A DNA stretch of 64,000 nucleotides from Smallanthus sonchifolius (taxonomy: Eukaryota > Streptophyta > Magnoliopsida > Asterales > Asteraceae): contig CM042030.1 in NCBI GenBank assembly GCA_023525975.1, positions 33,536,350-33,600,349 on the forward strand. The letters are read 5' to 3'. Positions 11,476-23,231 of this stretch are shown piece by piece. The position numbers and the translations under genes were made by a program. Positions within the stretch are counted from its first letter, which is position 1; every line of letters begins with the position of its first letter. The notes beneath the pieces were generated by a model. The model was not told the origin of the DNA. It saw only the letters and a list, made by a program, of their open reading frames with translations, and ran no database searches.

Positions 11476-11892
11476 AATGGTCATACACTTTGTTCACCAA
11501 ACTTGTAAGCTATAACACATCGAAGCTACTCGATGTTTGACGTATTCTTGTTCAAACACGAGTAAGCTATGGAACTTTAAGTCATACCACGTTGTTACTC
11601 TTTAGTTGCTAACTGACCTGCCTACTTAAGGACATAGTTACTTTATAGCAACTCATATGTGAAAGCAATATACATGAACTAAGTGAATTTGTGCCACCTC
11701 TTGCCCCGCACACAACGGAAGGCTCTATACGGACCATACGATGATTCGAGTAATTACGGGTGCACACGTAATTATAAAAATCAGCGCATGGAAAACATAG
11801 CAAATCCTATCGTATGTTAAGATCTAAAACCTATCGTGATATAAAACAACAAAACTAATGTGATATGACCAGGGCATGGTGGATACGTCGAT

Positions 11893-11909
11893 GGTACTTC
11901 CTATATATA
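11893..11909 (+). promoter_or_regulatory. GGTACTTCCTATATATA block
   Basis: A 17-base block with a TATA-like core. The identical block occurs in N2 (49196-49212, minus strand) and in C2 (54835-54851). It may be an internal core promoter or a shared structural signal. Function is inferred only from the TATA core and its conservation. Confidence 0.4.
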
Positions 11910-11963
11910 AGTGCCCTGTCATATCTCAGAAGTAGCGTTGTTCGTATTACGTGAAGTTTTGAC

Positions 11964-12444
11964 TGATGATGATATCTCAGAACTAGAGTTGTTTGTAGCT
12001 GAAATTCATTCTACACAATCTGAAGAGTCAACTGATGATGATAGCTCAAGTGATGGTGAGAGTTTGCCGAGTACTGATGAAGAACGTGATCAAGTTCAGA
12101 AAGTTGAATCTGATATTACTTATGGTGTTTCTGAAGATGATATTGTTTTAACTCAAAATTCTTTTGATGGTGTTGATTCAGAGAATATTCCTATTGCAAA
12201 AGTATTCATGGCATATATGTCCAATCCTTCAAAGGTAAAAGATTCTGTTTGTCACATTTATTGTTCAAATTGCATTAGTGTAAAGGATAAAATGCAAAAA
12301 GTCATGGATAATAACACAAATTTAATTTGTGATATGAAATCGATGCATTCAGTTAATCAAAAACTGAAAGACAATGATAAACTGTGTGTCGATAGAATTG
12401 AATCTTTGAAAAGAGATTTAAATTCTTTGGGGTTGAAATATAAG
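11964..12444 (+). pseudogene. C1 polyprotein, linker region between gag and protease (first half)
   Basis: The C1 frame resumes after the N1 deletion with an acidic Ser/Asp/Glu-rich stretch (STDDDSSSDGES), a CHIYCSNC segment and a Lys-rich coiled coil (KDKMQKVMDNN...). It stops being C1 at 12444, where A1 is inserted. The coiled coil continues at 41802 with IEKQNEIVSQKNKEIS. The part joining the zinc knuckle to this region was lost with the N1 right end. Confidence 0.75.
12440..12444. repeat. A1 target duplication, left (ATAAG)
   Basis: ATAAG just before the A1 LTR start is repeated at 41802-41806 directly after the A1 LTR end. Confidence 0.95.
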
Positions 12445-12682
12445 TGTAACATTTCTGATTTTTAGTACCCATATTTCAATTCAATGTAATGCATTTCAAA
12501 TTCAATTCTAGTGCACTGTTTTGTTCTATTCGTACCATCAATTAAATACTATACTTCAATGCAAATCCACAAATTTTACTCGGTTATATTCTATTAAAAC
12601 ACTACATAAGTATCTATTTATACAAATACGTCAAAGACTAAAGTTACAAGGTTTGATGTTGAAATATAGCAAGAAACCCTAA

Positions 12683-13694
12683 TAGGCACGGTCGCGCCTC
12701 GTTTTGGCACGGTCGCGCCAAGTGCTTTGGCACGGTCGCGTGACTTGCTTTGGAACGTTCACGCCCGGTGCCTTGGCACGGTCGCGCCTCGTTTGGGCAC
12801 GATCGCGCCTAGTACCAGTTGAAACGTAAAATCAGTTTTAAATGAGAGATCATTGATTGTCGTAACCGTTATACGTTTTACTTTCGTTATCAAAGACAAT
12901 AATATTATCAATCGTAACAATTAACATCATAAAACCGATTCAAGAAAAGCAAAACTCCTCATTTGAAAATCCTCTTCCTTAAACATCGATTTTCTTTCCT
13001 GGAGTAAAATTCCCCCAACCAAACGCTCCATCGATTCTCCCAGAAGCCGCTGAACCATTTGAAGCAACCAGAATCGCAGCAGAATACGCCGGAAACCAAG
13101 CTCGCCGACGCCGGAACTCATTCTACCCGTTCTCTATCAATTCGCTATTGTTTCGGGTAATTGAAATTTTGTCCTCAATCTTTTTAGTCGCTATATCAAA
13201 AGCCCCTTATCAATTTGGGCTTCCATTATCGAAATCATCCCGAATCAGAATCTATAATTTATTAAAAATGGTTTAATCGATTTCGACCCTGAACATGTTG
13301 TTAATACAATTAAAACATCCCATCATACTCGTAATAATACTATAAATAAAAGCCCTATGATTTACATCACTAACAATATAAGAATCAGTCAATTCGTGTC
13401 TGATTTGGAAGAGACACGGTCGCGCTAATCATCTAGCGCGGTAGTCCCTCATGAGACGCGGTCGTGCTGGTTACCAGCGCGGTCGTGTCCTCCTGTTTAG
13501 ACCCAGTCATGCCCTTTGGCTAATCTCAGTCGTGTCTCAGAATCATAGACACGATCGTGTCGAGCCAAGGCACGGTCGTGCCTAGTGATTTATCTTGTTA
13601 TGTCTCTGTTTGATCAACTCGGTCGCGTCCTGACTAGCGCGGTCGCGCCCGTGGTTCGAGCACGATCGTGGCCTTCCCAGGCACGGTCGTGTGT
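12683..13694. repeat. Two GCACGGTCG(C/T)GCC arrays in the A1 5' LTR
   Basis: Cluster one, 12683-12812: six units, mainly GTCGCG. Cluster two, 13417-13694: about twelve diverged units, mainly GTCGTG. The best units are palindromes (GGCACGATCGTGCC). They are CpG-dense islands in an AT-rich LTR. Confidence 0.85.
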
Positions 13695-14317
13695 GAGTTA
13701 AATTTTTGGCAGAATTATAATTTTTATATATTTTTCAAACAATAAATATTTCTGATTAAATTTCAAAATAAAAATAGTTGATTTTTTTTTATAAAAATGC
13801 ATTTAATTATATTTAGAAAGATCAAATATTTAATCTTGGAATAAATAGAAAATCACTTATTTAAAGTTTATAAAAATTAAATTTTCAATTATTATTAAGT
13901 CTTTCATTTAAAAAGTATTTAATGGTTAAGTTACATATTTTATAAATAAATAAATAAGGTAATGGCTATTTATTTAATTTATATTCAAACAAAAACAATA
14001 AGTTATTTATATTTATATACATTTAATGCTTATATTATTTTCATAAACAATAATTATTTAAATTATTTATTTATATATTCAAACTCAAACCTTAATCAAA
14101 ATATTCTAAAAATGTTTATTTCAAATCTTTTATTTTATACAAAGCTTTCAAGTACAAATCAATAACTTTATATGCAAACCCAATTCGATTTTAGACTTAG
14201 ACAAAGACTCTTGTGCTTACTATTAATACAATATACATTACGCCTTAGGTTAACTTGTGCATTTCAAGGAATCATTTTACTTTTTGGTATCTTGTGTTAG
14301 CTACGCCTTCGAATCAC

Positions 14318-14762
14318 GTGAGTAATTCATAGCCCCTCTTTTACACTTTTGGGGTGAAACATGAACTCTATCAAATTACATGTTTACATTTACACAAACA
14401 ACACAAATACAAATCCTATTTACATTCATGTGTGCAATTTGAGCTTTATGCCCGAGTGCTATGTGTGCTAACTTTTGTGAACACTTATGTGCAATCATTA
14501 ACTATTCAAGCCGACGGTTTTCAATGATAGATCTATTGAGTCTGACAAACCCACCCAGGTAGGGTGATTGATATGGACAACATAATTTTTCATGCTAGTT
14601 ACAAAGGTTTTATTGTACTTGGTTACACAATAGCTGCTCCCCATAAATGCTTTATTTATCATGTTATGTAAGGATTTGTTTTACAATCTATATGCTATCT
14701 ATATACAAATTTGTGTTATACTCACCAACTTTTTAGTTTACTTTATTTTATTCATGTTTCAG
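14318..14762 (+). other. Predicted intron inside A1 U5
   Basis: GTGAGTAA at 14318 is followed by a CCCC...GGGG inverted pair, and TTTCAG ends at 14762. The pair is repeated in the A1 3' LTR (41122-41572). Splicing is inference. Confidence 0.4.
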
Positions 14763-14994
14763 GTACTAATGTGTGAGTTTGATCAAGATGTGCTACACTT
14801 AGGCTTTGGACTTAGTTAATTTAAATAAAGAACTCTATGTTTTGAAACTTTGTTTCTGTCTTGGATTTGGTTTTGTTTGAATGATTGTAATGGAATTTGA
14901 AGTTTAATATATTTCAATTTAGTCAACCTTGTGCTTATGAATAGTCTACATGTCCAGCCCCGATGATTCCGCCATCGGTCGGGGTGTGACAGAT

Positions 14995-15006
14995 TGGTAT
15001 CAGAGC
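14995..15006 (+). other. A1 primer-binding site
   Basis: TGGTATCAGAGC, three bases after the LTR, matches initiator Met tRNA. Confidence 0.9.
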
Positions 15007-15180
15007 CTTGGTTATAGGGAATTAGGTTATTAGACACCTTGACCTAGACTATAACTTTAGGACACCCACTTATGCCATGCTTTATGATTATATGTTATGT
15101 GCTACATGCTATGTGCTACATACTTACTCTGATTAGTTATTATTTCATTTTTGATGCATTACTTGTTAAAAATTCATGAC

Positions 15181-15185
15181 TTATT
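15181..15185. repeat. B1 target duplication, left (TTATT)
   Basis: TTATT before the B1 LTR is repeated at 34285-34289. The flanks join into the same leader sequence seen in A2 near 22725. Confidence 0.95.
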
Positions 15186-17055
15186 TGTAAGGCCCCAAAC
15201 CTGGGAGGCCTCACTTGTTGGATTTACTCATAAACATAGTCATAATCACTGAGCTTAAATTTAAAACATTCGAATTCATTCATTACATAACGTAACATGA
15301 CATGACTTAACAGCGGAAGTATTTTAAAATTAAGTACATAATATTTGTCTTAACATATATAAATATGGGATGTCAGTCTTGTGCCGAGTAACCTTCACGC
15401 CTTCGCACGACCCTTCCTTTCTGTACCTGAAATGTATACTAAAAGTCAGCTAACGCTGGTGAGTTCTAGTTTAAAACTATTAAGTATGATCATTATTTTC
15501 TTTATAAGTATACATAATTATATACATACATTTCTACAAATACGTATTCATAGCTTTTACTTTTCTTTCTTCATTCTTATGTGATTACGTAGATATGTAT
15601 TCACCTTTTCTTTACTTAACTTTCATTGGTCATACACATAAGGGTGATCAACCCATCTTACGGTACGTATATCACAAAGACATACTCGTCCGGTCCTAGA
15701 AACCGTCCGCCTTAACTTTGGTTCGGCCAACCTTCGGCCGTCCTTCTTTACCGTCCTACCGTCGTAGTCCGTCATATTCGCCCGTCTGCCCTAAGGCATC
15801 CGTTTCCCACACGAACTATTGTTTATGCAACCGTTATACTATTTTAGCATTTGCTTCGACCGCCCTTTTATGCTTTTTGTACGTCCTAGCTTGCTAGGAA
15901 CGTACCTTTCCCGGTTGCAAAATAGTCACGTGGTCGTCCGTCTACAGAAGTAGCCGTTAGCTTCGTTTTCGTCCATTACGTATACTTACATTCATAACAT
16001 GCAATATAAATAATTATAAAGCAAGATTTCGTTTATTTACGTTATGCCATTCTTTCTTTCATTCTTTGTAAACATACGTTTCATTCTTTGTTCATAATTC
16101 ATTCTCTTATATATATAAAATATATATTAATACATCACGTATGATCACATTAGCATTCATATCATTTATTCATTTAGTGTGTACATTTCAGCCCCAAAAC
16201 ATTTAATAAGGTTTGCACATAACATAGAAGGGGGCACATAGAACTCACCTGATAAGCTTCTCTAGGTTGTCCTAAACAAATTCCAACAACGTCGCTTCTG
16301 ATCTGAATTGAGTAGTTAAATACACATCAGACCTAATCTCGACTCTCACGGTTTAATCATTCTAAACATACTGACTTTACTTAACCATTCTGATGTCTGC
16401 GCACTTAGCAAGTGCGCAGGGCCTTGGTCATGCGTACTTGACAAGTACGCAGACTTTACTTCATGCACACTTGGTAAGTACGCAGACTTTACTTCATGCG
16501 TACTTGATAAGTACGCAGAACCCTTCTTCCTGCGTACTTGATAAGTACGCAGGATCTGATTCAGGCGTAAGAACCCTAACTTTTTGCATGCAGGTCTAAT
16601 CATGTCAATATCTGAATTTTCTTTGATCAAAACGTTCGGTTTTCATTCTAGATGCTAGATCTTTGTTCATTTTCAAGTTTTATCCATAAAAACTTCACCT
16701 ATTTAGCTAAAACCGAAAATCATAGAATAATCCTAAAAACTCAGATTATGATCGAATGCTTACCTGGATTGGAGTTATGATTCAGAGAAGATGATCACAA
16801 GCACAGTAGCAACGTTCTCCTGAATTTCCAAGTCGATCCGTCACTTTCTCTCTCTTGTCCCGTGTTCTCTTCTCTCTCTCTAGAACTTGAGATTGGTGGA
16901 AAATGAGAAGTTTGGGCAGCCCTTGCCCTTATATAATTGGGCTTCCTTCGGCCCGTTGGAGCCGAGCCCAAGCCCATCCATTTTTCTTTCGTCATTTGAA
17001 AATTATAATTTCGATCGTGCCATTATTTATTTATTATCAGTTTTGGGATGTTACA
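15186..17055 (-). repeat. B1 3' LTR (1870 bp)
   Basis: In plus-strand view it runs TGTAAGGCCCC...GGGATGTTACA. It has five palindrome units (16397-16556) and TATATAAG at 16935-16928. Over the first 285 bases I count five mismatches to the 5' LTR. It lacks about 30 bases found in the 5' LTR near 32850 and one palindrome unit. Confidence 0.93.
16397..16556. repeat. Palindrome array in the B1 3' LTR (5 units)
   Basis: GCGCACTTAGCAAGTGCGC and GCGTACTTGATAAGTACGC type units spaced 32-36 bases, often with ACTTTACTTCAT between them. One fewer than in the 5' LTR. Confidence 0.9.
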
Positions 17056-17075
17056 AGTCTCCCCCTTAAAAAGGT
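17056..17075 (-). other. B1 polypurine tract
   Basis: On the minus strand AAGGGGGAGACT lies directly before the 3' LTR, the expected plus-strand primer site. Confidence 0.8.
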
Positions 17076-17092
17076 TTCGTCCTCGAAACCAG

Positions 17093-20009
17093 TTACACGT
17101 TAAACAACTGAGGGTATAGTTCCCGCATCTCGTCTTCTTTCTCCCAAGTAGCTTCCGATCCCTTTCTGTGCTTCCATTGAACTTTGACCAATGGGATTGA
17201 CTTATTGCGTAGTTGTTTCTCAGATCGGTCAAGGATGACTATTGGTTCCTCGACATAATTCAGACTGTTATCCACCTCGATCTCATCGTAAGGTATATGA
17301 GCAGTGTCGTCAGCTAGACACTTGCGTAAGTGCGACACGTGGAACGTAGGGTGTTTTCCACTAAGCTCCACGGGTAGGTCGAGTCTGTAAGCAACTTGAC
17401 CCACTCTCGCTAGGATCTTGAAAGGTCCGACAAACCTTGGACTTAGTTTTCCACGCTTTCTGAATCGGATGATTCCTTTCCATGGTGATACCTTTAACAG
17501 TACCATGTCCCCTACTAGAAACTCTAAATCCCTTCTTCTCTTATCTGCGTATGATTTCTGTCTGTCTTTTGCGGCTTTCATTCGAGCCTTGATTTGATCA
17601 AATTTCTCGGAAGTAGCTTTGACCACTTCGAGACTTGCAAAATCCTTCTGTCCAATTTCCCCCAAACAAACCGGGGTCCTACATTTCCTCCCATATAACA
17701 TTTCAAATGACGGCATGCCAATAGTTGTGTGATAGCTGTTGTTATATGAAAATTCTGCCAATGGTAGATGGGTGTCCCAGCTCCCACCGAAGTCAATGAT
17801 ACAGGCCCGGAGCATGTCCTCCAAGGTCTGAATGGTCCTTTCAGATTGACCATCGGTTTGAGGGTGGTAAGCGGTGCTGATGTTCAATCTAGTGCCCATC
17901 GCTTCATTGAATTTCTTCCAAAACCTTGATGTAAATCTAGTATCCCTGTCGGATACAATCGGCAGCGGGATACCATGTCTGCTTACAATTTCCTTGATAA
18001 ATACTTCTGCTAGTCTTTCTGACGAAGAAGTCTCACGTATTGGCAAGAAGTGAGCACTTTTCGTCAAGCGGTCGATGATCACCCAAATGGTATCATTGCC
18101 TTTAGCTGTTCGCGGTAGCTTGGTAATGAAGTCCATCGTGATCTCCTCCCACTTCCATTCCGGTATTGGTAAAGGTTGCATTTTACCGCATGGCTTCTGG
18201 TGCTCGGCCTTAACTAGAGAACACGTTAGGCACTTTCTCACGTACTCTGTCACATCATTCTTCATGCCAGGCCACCAGTACTCCTTCTTCAAGTCTCGAT
18301 ACATTTTGTTTGTCCCGGGGTGGATAGAATAGCGAGACTTATGGGCCTCATCGAGTATTTTGGTTCTAAGCTCGCCAATCTTAGGTATCCACATCCGACC
18401 AAAACTAGTTCGTACACCATATGCATTTGCATCTAAATTCCCTTGTTGTCCTACTATTCTTTCCCGTTTTATATTTCTTTCTGATGGCGCTTCATCTTGT
18501 GCCTTTAATATTTCACTCATCAAATCTGGTGTTATAACCAGCTGACACGCTTTGATCCGTATAGGTTCCGATTCTTCCTTTCTGCTTAAAGCGTCAGCCA
18601 CCACGTTTGCCTTGCCTGGATGGTACAATATCTCACAGTCATAGTCCTTCAGTAGCTCTAACCACCTTCTTTGTCTCATGTTTAATTCCTTTTGCTCGAA
18701 AAAGTACTTCAGGCTTTTGTGATCGGAGTAAATGGTGCATTTAACTCCATACAGATAGTGCCTCCATATTTTCAACGCGAAAACTACTGCTGCTAACTCC
18801 AGATCATGCGTTGGGTAGTTAACCTCGTGAATCTTTAGTTGTCGCGAGGCGTAAGCAATTACCTTTCCTCGTTGCATAAGTACGCAACCTAAACCCTGCC
18901 CCGAAGCGTCAGAGTAGACTACCAAGTCCTCATTTCCCTCAGGTAGAGTCAAGACTGGAGCTTGGGTTAGTCGTGCCTTAAGTTCTTCAAACACGTTGTT
19001 TTGGGTTTGACCCCATTCATACTTCACTCCCTTCCGTGTCAACTTAGTTAGTGGCAAGGCTATTCTTGAAAAATCTTGAATGAATCTTCGATAGTAGCCT
19101 GCCAATCCCAGAAAACTTCGTATCTCAGTTGGTGTCTTTGGGATGTTCCATTCCTTTACTGTCTCGATCTTTGCAGGATCCACCATGATTTCGTTTCGGT
19201 TTATTACATGACCTAGGAATTGAACTTCCCTAAGCCAGAACGCGCATTTGGAGAATTTTGCGTACAACTTTTCCTGGTTTAGCACCTCCAGAACCTCTCT
19301 TAGGTGACAGTGGTGATCACCTTCGCTTTTCGAATATACCAGTATGTCGTCTATAAAAAATATCACTGATCGATCCAACATTGGTCGACATATTCTATTC
19401 ATCAAATCCATGAACGCTGCTGGTGCGTTGGTCAATCCGAAGGACATCACGAGAAACTCATAATGCCCATAACGCGTGCGAAACGCGATCTTTGGTACGT
19501 CTTCTTCCCTTACTTTCAACTGATGGTAACCCGACCTAAGATCGATCTTTGAGAACCAACTCGCACCTTGCAGTTGATCAAAAAGGTCATCTATTCTAGG
19601 CAGTGTGTATTTGTTCTTTACTGTCCTCTTGTTCAACTCGCGGTAGTCAATGCACATGCGCATGCTGCCGTCCTTCTTCTTTGCAAATAGTACCGGAGCG
19701 CCCCACGGTGAGATGCTCGGTCTAATAAATCCTTTTTCTGTTAGTTCTTCTAGTTGAGACATCAATTCTTTCATTTCTGACGAAGCCAATCGGTAGGGGG
19801 CTTTGGTAACGGGCTTAGCTCCTGGCAATAAGTCAATTTGAAATTCTATTTCTCGATCGGGTGGTAACCCAGGTAGATCCTCAGGGAATACTTCCGGAAA
19901 GTTGCACACCACGGGCACATTCTTGAGTTCATTCGTTTTCATTCTATCATCAATAACATATGCCAAATAAGCTTCGCAACCGCGCCTCATGTAACTTTCG
20001 GCCTTGATC
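17093..20009 (-). CDS. B1 pol: RT, RNaseH, integrase and chromodomain-like tail
   Basis: Uninterrupted frame of about 970 codons that copies element RNA and integrates the DNA. Residue numbers count from the open-frame start in the A2 LTR edge at 20017. RT is at about 85-260 with the MCIDYRELNK block (121-130) and catalytic FIDD (221-224). The usual MPFG motif reads MSFG (191-194), an odd change. RNaseH (VVYSDASGQGLGCVLM) is at about 360-480. The integrase has an H-H-C-C finger (HPGTNKMY...CLTC), the first Asp in MDFITKLP, the second in VSDRDTRF, and Glu in the TDGQSERTIQTLE block. A GPF motif (VGPFKI) and a C-terminal block ending TWEKEDEMRELYPQLF resemble Tekay/Del chromoviruses. The 5' continuation is the gag at 30343-31996. 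The phase agrees when the A2 insertion and one TGATC copy are ignored. Confidence 0.93.
20005..20009. repeat. A2 target duplication, left (TGATC)
   Basis: TGATC before the A2 LTR is repeated at 30343-30347 after it, inside the B1 gag-pol frame. Confidence 0.95.
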
Positions 20010-20254
20010 TGTAACATTTCTGATTTTTAGTATTCATGTTTCAATTCAATGTAATACAATTTCAAATTCAATACTCGTGCACCGTCTTATTATTTTTCTC
20101 ACAGTAAACTAAATGCAATGATTCAATACAAATTTACAAGTTTTGCTCGATTATATACACGTAAACGCTATACAAGTAACTATTTATATCAAACTAATCA
20201 AACCTGAAAAGTCAAGGACAAAAGTTGAAAATTTATCAAGAAACCCTAATTATC

Positions 20255-21244
20255 ACGGTCGTGCTTCGTCCTTGCACGGTCGCGCTTCGTCCTGGCACGG
20301 TCGCGCCAAGTGCCTCGGCACGATCGCGCGACTGGTCCTGGAACGATCGTGCCCGGTGCCTAGGCACGGTCGCGCCTCTCTTGGGCACGGTCGCGCCTGC
20401 GTAACAGTTGAAACGTAAATGCAGTTTAATCACCCGATCATTGGAAATCCGTAACAGTCATCCGTTTCTTTTCCCCTTAACGAATGAATCACAATTTTCA
20501 AATTCCTCAAACGTCTCTGTTTCATATTACCAATTTTGAAAAACTCTCTCAAGCTTTCCAAGAAACTAGAATCCGCTGTTTGATCCGAATCCTCTCAATC
20601 CAGCAGCAGAGTCTCGATACTCAATCATCCCTGAAGTTCCCAGGCTATTTGGATTGGCCGGAGTTGCAGTAAAGATCGCCGGAACTCAAGCCATCGACGC
20701 CGGAACTCTTTCTTGCCGATCTCTATCAATCCTCTACTGTTTCGGGTAATTGAAATCATTTATTTCAGTTCCATCATAGAATTTACCCCGAATCAGAATC
20801 GATGTTTTATTTAAAATAATTTAATCGAATCCGCTGTTAAAAATGTTGTTAATACAATTAAAATATCCCAAAAAACTCGTAATAACCCATTAATCAAAAG
20901 CCCTAACAATTCCATCATTTAAAATACAAGCATTTGTCAATTCGTGTCTGATTTGGAAGAGACACGGTCGCGCTAATCATCTAGAGCGGCCGTGCCTCAT
21001 AGAGCGCGGTCGTGCCGACTAGCAGCGCGGTCGTGTCCTCCTGTCCAGACCTTGTTATGCCCTCTAGGCTAGTCTCTGTTGTGTCTAAAGATCATAGACA
21101 TGACCGTGCCGGGCCAAGGCACGGTCGTGCCTGTTTGACTGGTCTAGTTTGTGCCCTCTGTTGATCAACCTGGTCGTGCTCCGACTAGCGCGGTCGCACC
21201 CCTGGCTTGAGCACGATCGTGCCCTTCCGAGGCACGGTCGTGTG
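20255..21244. repeat. Two GCACGGTCG(C/T)GCC arrays in the A2 5' LTR
   Basis: First cluster 20255-20401, about seven units. Second cluster 20962-21244, about twelve units. The 3' LTR first cluster (28056-28187) has fewer units, so copy number differs between the LTRs of one element. Confidence 0.85.
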
Positions 21245-21821
21245 TGACTCAGAAACTGTAACAAAATTATAATTTTATATTTTTCGATCAATAAATGTTT
21301 CGATTTTATAAAAAAAATATATTTTCTGTATTTAAAAATGGATTAAAAGTTTAATCTTGACATAAATATAATTTATTTAAAAGTTTATGAAAAAAAATTA
21401 AATTTATATTTATTATCTTACACTTACATGATATTTTAAATAATTAAGTTATAAAATTTATAAATAAATAAGATAATGATTATTTATTTAATTTACATTT
21501 TAAATCAAAATCATTTATTTATTTATACTTAATTACAATTAATATTTACATTATTTCATAAACTATAATTATATATTTATTCAATTATCCAATTCAAACC
21601 TAATCAAATTGTTTCAAAAATATTTTTACTTCAAACTCTATATATTTTATTCAATACTTTTAAATACAAATCAATAGTTTTATATACAAATTCAACTTTC
21701 ATTTAGACTTAAACTTTATGCATCTATTTGATTCAATACACATTACTCTTTAGGTTAAATTGTGCATTTCGAGGATCATATTTGCTATCTATAATCCTTG
21801 TTAGCTACACTTCCATACCAA

Positions 21822-22285
21822 GTGAGTATTCACAACCCCTTTTTACTCTTTTACACTTTTGGGGTGGAACATGAACTCTATACACAATACACATTACACA
21901 TTTACATTTACACAAACAACACAAGTGCAAAAATCCTATTTACATACATGTGTGCAAAATTTGAGCTTTATGCCCGAGTACTAGGTGTGCTAACCTTTGT
22001 ATGCTCTTATGTGCAATCATTAACTATACAAGCCGACGGTTTTCAATGATAGATCTATTGAGTCTGACAAACCCACCCATGGTGCGCGGTGATTGAAACC
22101 GACAACACAATTATTGCATGCTAGTCACAAGGTTTGGTTGTACATGGTTACACAATAGCTGCTCCCCATAAATGCCTTATTTTATCATGTTTTGTAAAGG
22201 ATTTGTTTTCAACTATATGCTATCTACATACAACTGTGTTATACTCACCAACTTTTTAGTTGACTTTATTTTATTCATGTTTCAG
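21822..22285 (+). other. Predicted intron inside A2 U5
   Basis: GTGAGTAT at 21822, CCCC...GGGG pair downstream, TTTCAG ending at 22285. Same positions as in A1 and N1. Unproven. Confidence 0.4.
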
Positions 22286-22519
22286 GCCCCAATATGTGAG
22301 ATTGATTCAAGACGTGTTCAACATAGGATTTGGACTTAGCAATTTAAACCAAGAATTTTATGAGTTGTTTTATGTTTTTTGTTTGAAAATTTGTTTGTAC
22401 TTGGATTATTTGTAATGGAAATTTAACTTTAATATATTTCAATTTAGTCAACCATGTGCTATGAACAGTCTTACATGTCCCGCCCCGATGATTCCGCCAT
22501 CGGTCGGGGTGTGACAGAT

Positions 22520-22531
22520 TGGTATCAGAGC
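22520..22531 (+). other. A2 primer-binding site
   Basis: TGGTATCAGAGC three bases after the LTR matches initiator Met tRNA. Confidence 0.92.
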
Positions 22532-23231
22532 CTTGGTTATAGGGAATTAGGTTATTAGACACCTTAACCTAGACTATAACTTTAGGACACCCACTTATAC
22601 TATGCTTCATGATTTTTGTGCTATGTGTTACATGCTATGTGCTATATGTTATATGTTACATGTTTAGTATGATTACTTATTATTGCATTATGATGACTTA
22701 TGTGTTTTAAGTCCATGACTTATTAGGATATTCTTAATAATTAAATAAATAATATCCTTTCCTATATTCTAAAACCTCATAATATTCCTATCTTCTTTTC
22801 TATCTTTATCCTTTCTTAGCATGTGGAAGAACTCTTGAAGTAAAAATCTTTAAAAATATTTTTTTATTTCTTCGTTAAGGTTTTTAAACTTGTGAAATTA
22901 TTTGAGGACACGTGCAATCTGGAAGGGTGACACCTGTATTTTGGGTTTTCTGTCTAGGAAAGCATTTCGCATAAATCCCAATCAACCGAGGGACCCGTAT
23001 GCTTTCCTGGGAATTCCCGAGATGAGTGTTTACTTATAGGCTAAAGCATGTCTCCTTGAAAATTTTATAAGTTTAATTAACCTTAATGTGCCATGGTATT
23101 CAAGTGATTTTGTCACTTTTGAGTACAATCCAAACTAAGAATATCTATTTTATTTTGTTATCTCATTCTATTAAATCCTATCAAATCTCATAAGTTCTTA
23201 CAATTTTTCTTGTCTTGTGAAAATCTGTAGA
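22532..23231 (+). other. A2 untranslated leader
   Basis: No ORF. The block TTTCCTGGGAATTC...ACTTATAGG lies at about 23003-23042. A stem can form between GGAAAGCATT and ATGCTTTCC just upstream of it. The motif recurs in A1 (34566-34605), N1 and N2. Confidence 0.65.

Larger units (their letters stand above)
6494..11963 (+). mobile_element. N1: non-autonomous LTR element (5' LTR plus most of interior)
   Basis: N1 starts at TGTAACATTTC inside the C1 gag zinc knuckle. It has a 2.36-kb LTR, an initiator Met primer site, a leader, one small ORF and about 1.8 kb of non-coding interior, but no protease, RT or integrase. Its interior matches N2 in reverse complement up to ...GAAGTTTTGAC at 11963. There it jumps into C1 sequence, so the last part of the interior and the 3' LTR are deleted. 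The presumed left target duplication TGTCA (6489-6493) has lost its partner. Confidence 0.85.
10175..11963 (+). other. N1 non-coding interior
   Basis: No ORF of note. It aligns to N2 (about 49140-51048, reverse complement), so it is a conserved part of the element. It holds a degenerate ACATGA repeat field (11095-11475) and a TATA-like block at 11893. It ends abruptly at 11963 against C1. Confidence 0.75.
12445..14991 (+). repeat. A1 5' LTR (2547 bp)
   Basis: Non-coding. It holds two CpG-rich near-palindrome arrays (12683-12812, 13417-13694), a very AT-rich middle (13700-14160), the predicted U5 intron (14318-14762) and the terminal hairpin before TGTGACA. Over its first 244 bases I count six mismatches to the A1 3' LTR. 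Confidence 0.92.
20010..22516 (+). repeat. A2 5' LTR (2507 bp)
   Basis: TGTAACATTTC...GGGGTGTGACA. It has CpG-rich arrays at 20255-20401 and 20962-21244 and the predicted U5 intron at 21822-22285. It lacks a short stretch near 20765 that the 3' LTR keeps (28557-28600). Confidence 0.94.

Noticed and set aside
11911..12465. 184-codon ORF as an independent gene
   Set aside because: It starts in N1 tail, runs through C1 linker and ends in the first bases of the A1 LTR. It is a chimera across two junctions.
13341..13350. TATAAATAAA as the A1 promoter
   Set aside because: A2 has no TATA at the corresponding place, so I do not call it the family promoter.
14816..15037. Antisense ORFs over LTR ends (also 22344-22562)
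   Set aside because: They recur wherever an LTR end meets a primer site. They are shadows of the conserved U5 hairpin and PBS.
16346..16630. Repeat-peptide ORFs in the B1 LTRs (also 33542-33859)
   Set aside because: Same cause. They lie inside LTR leader sequence and unit number varies between LTRs.
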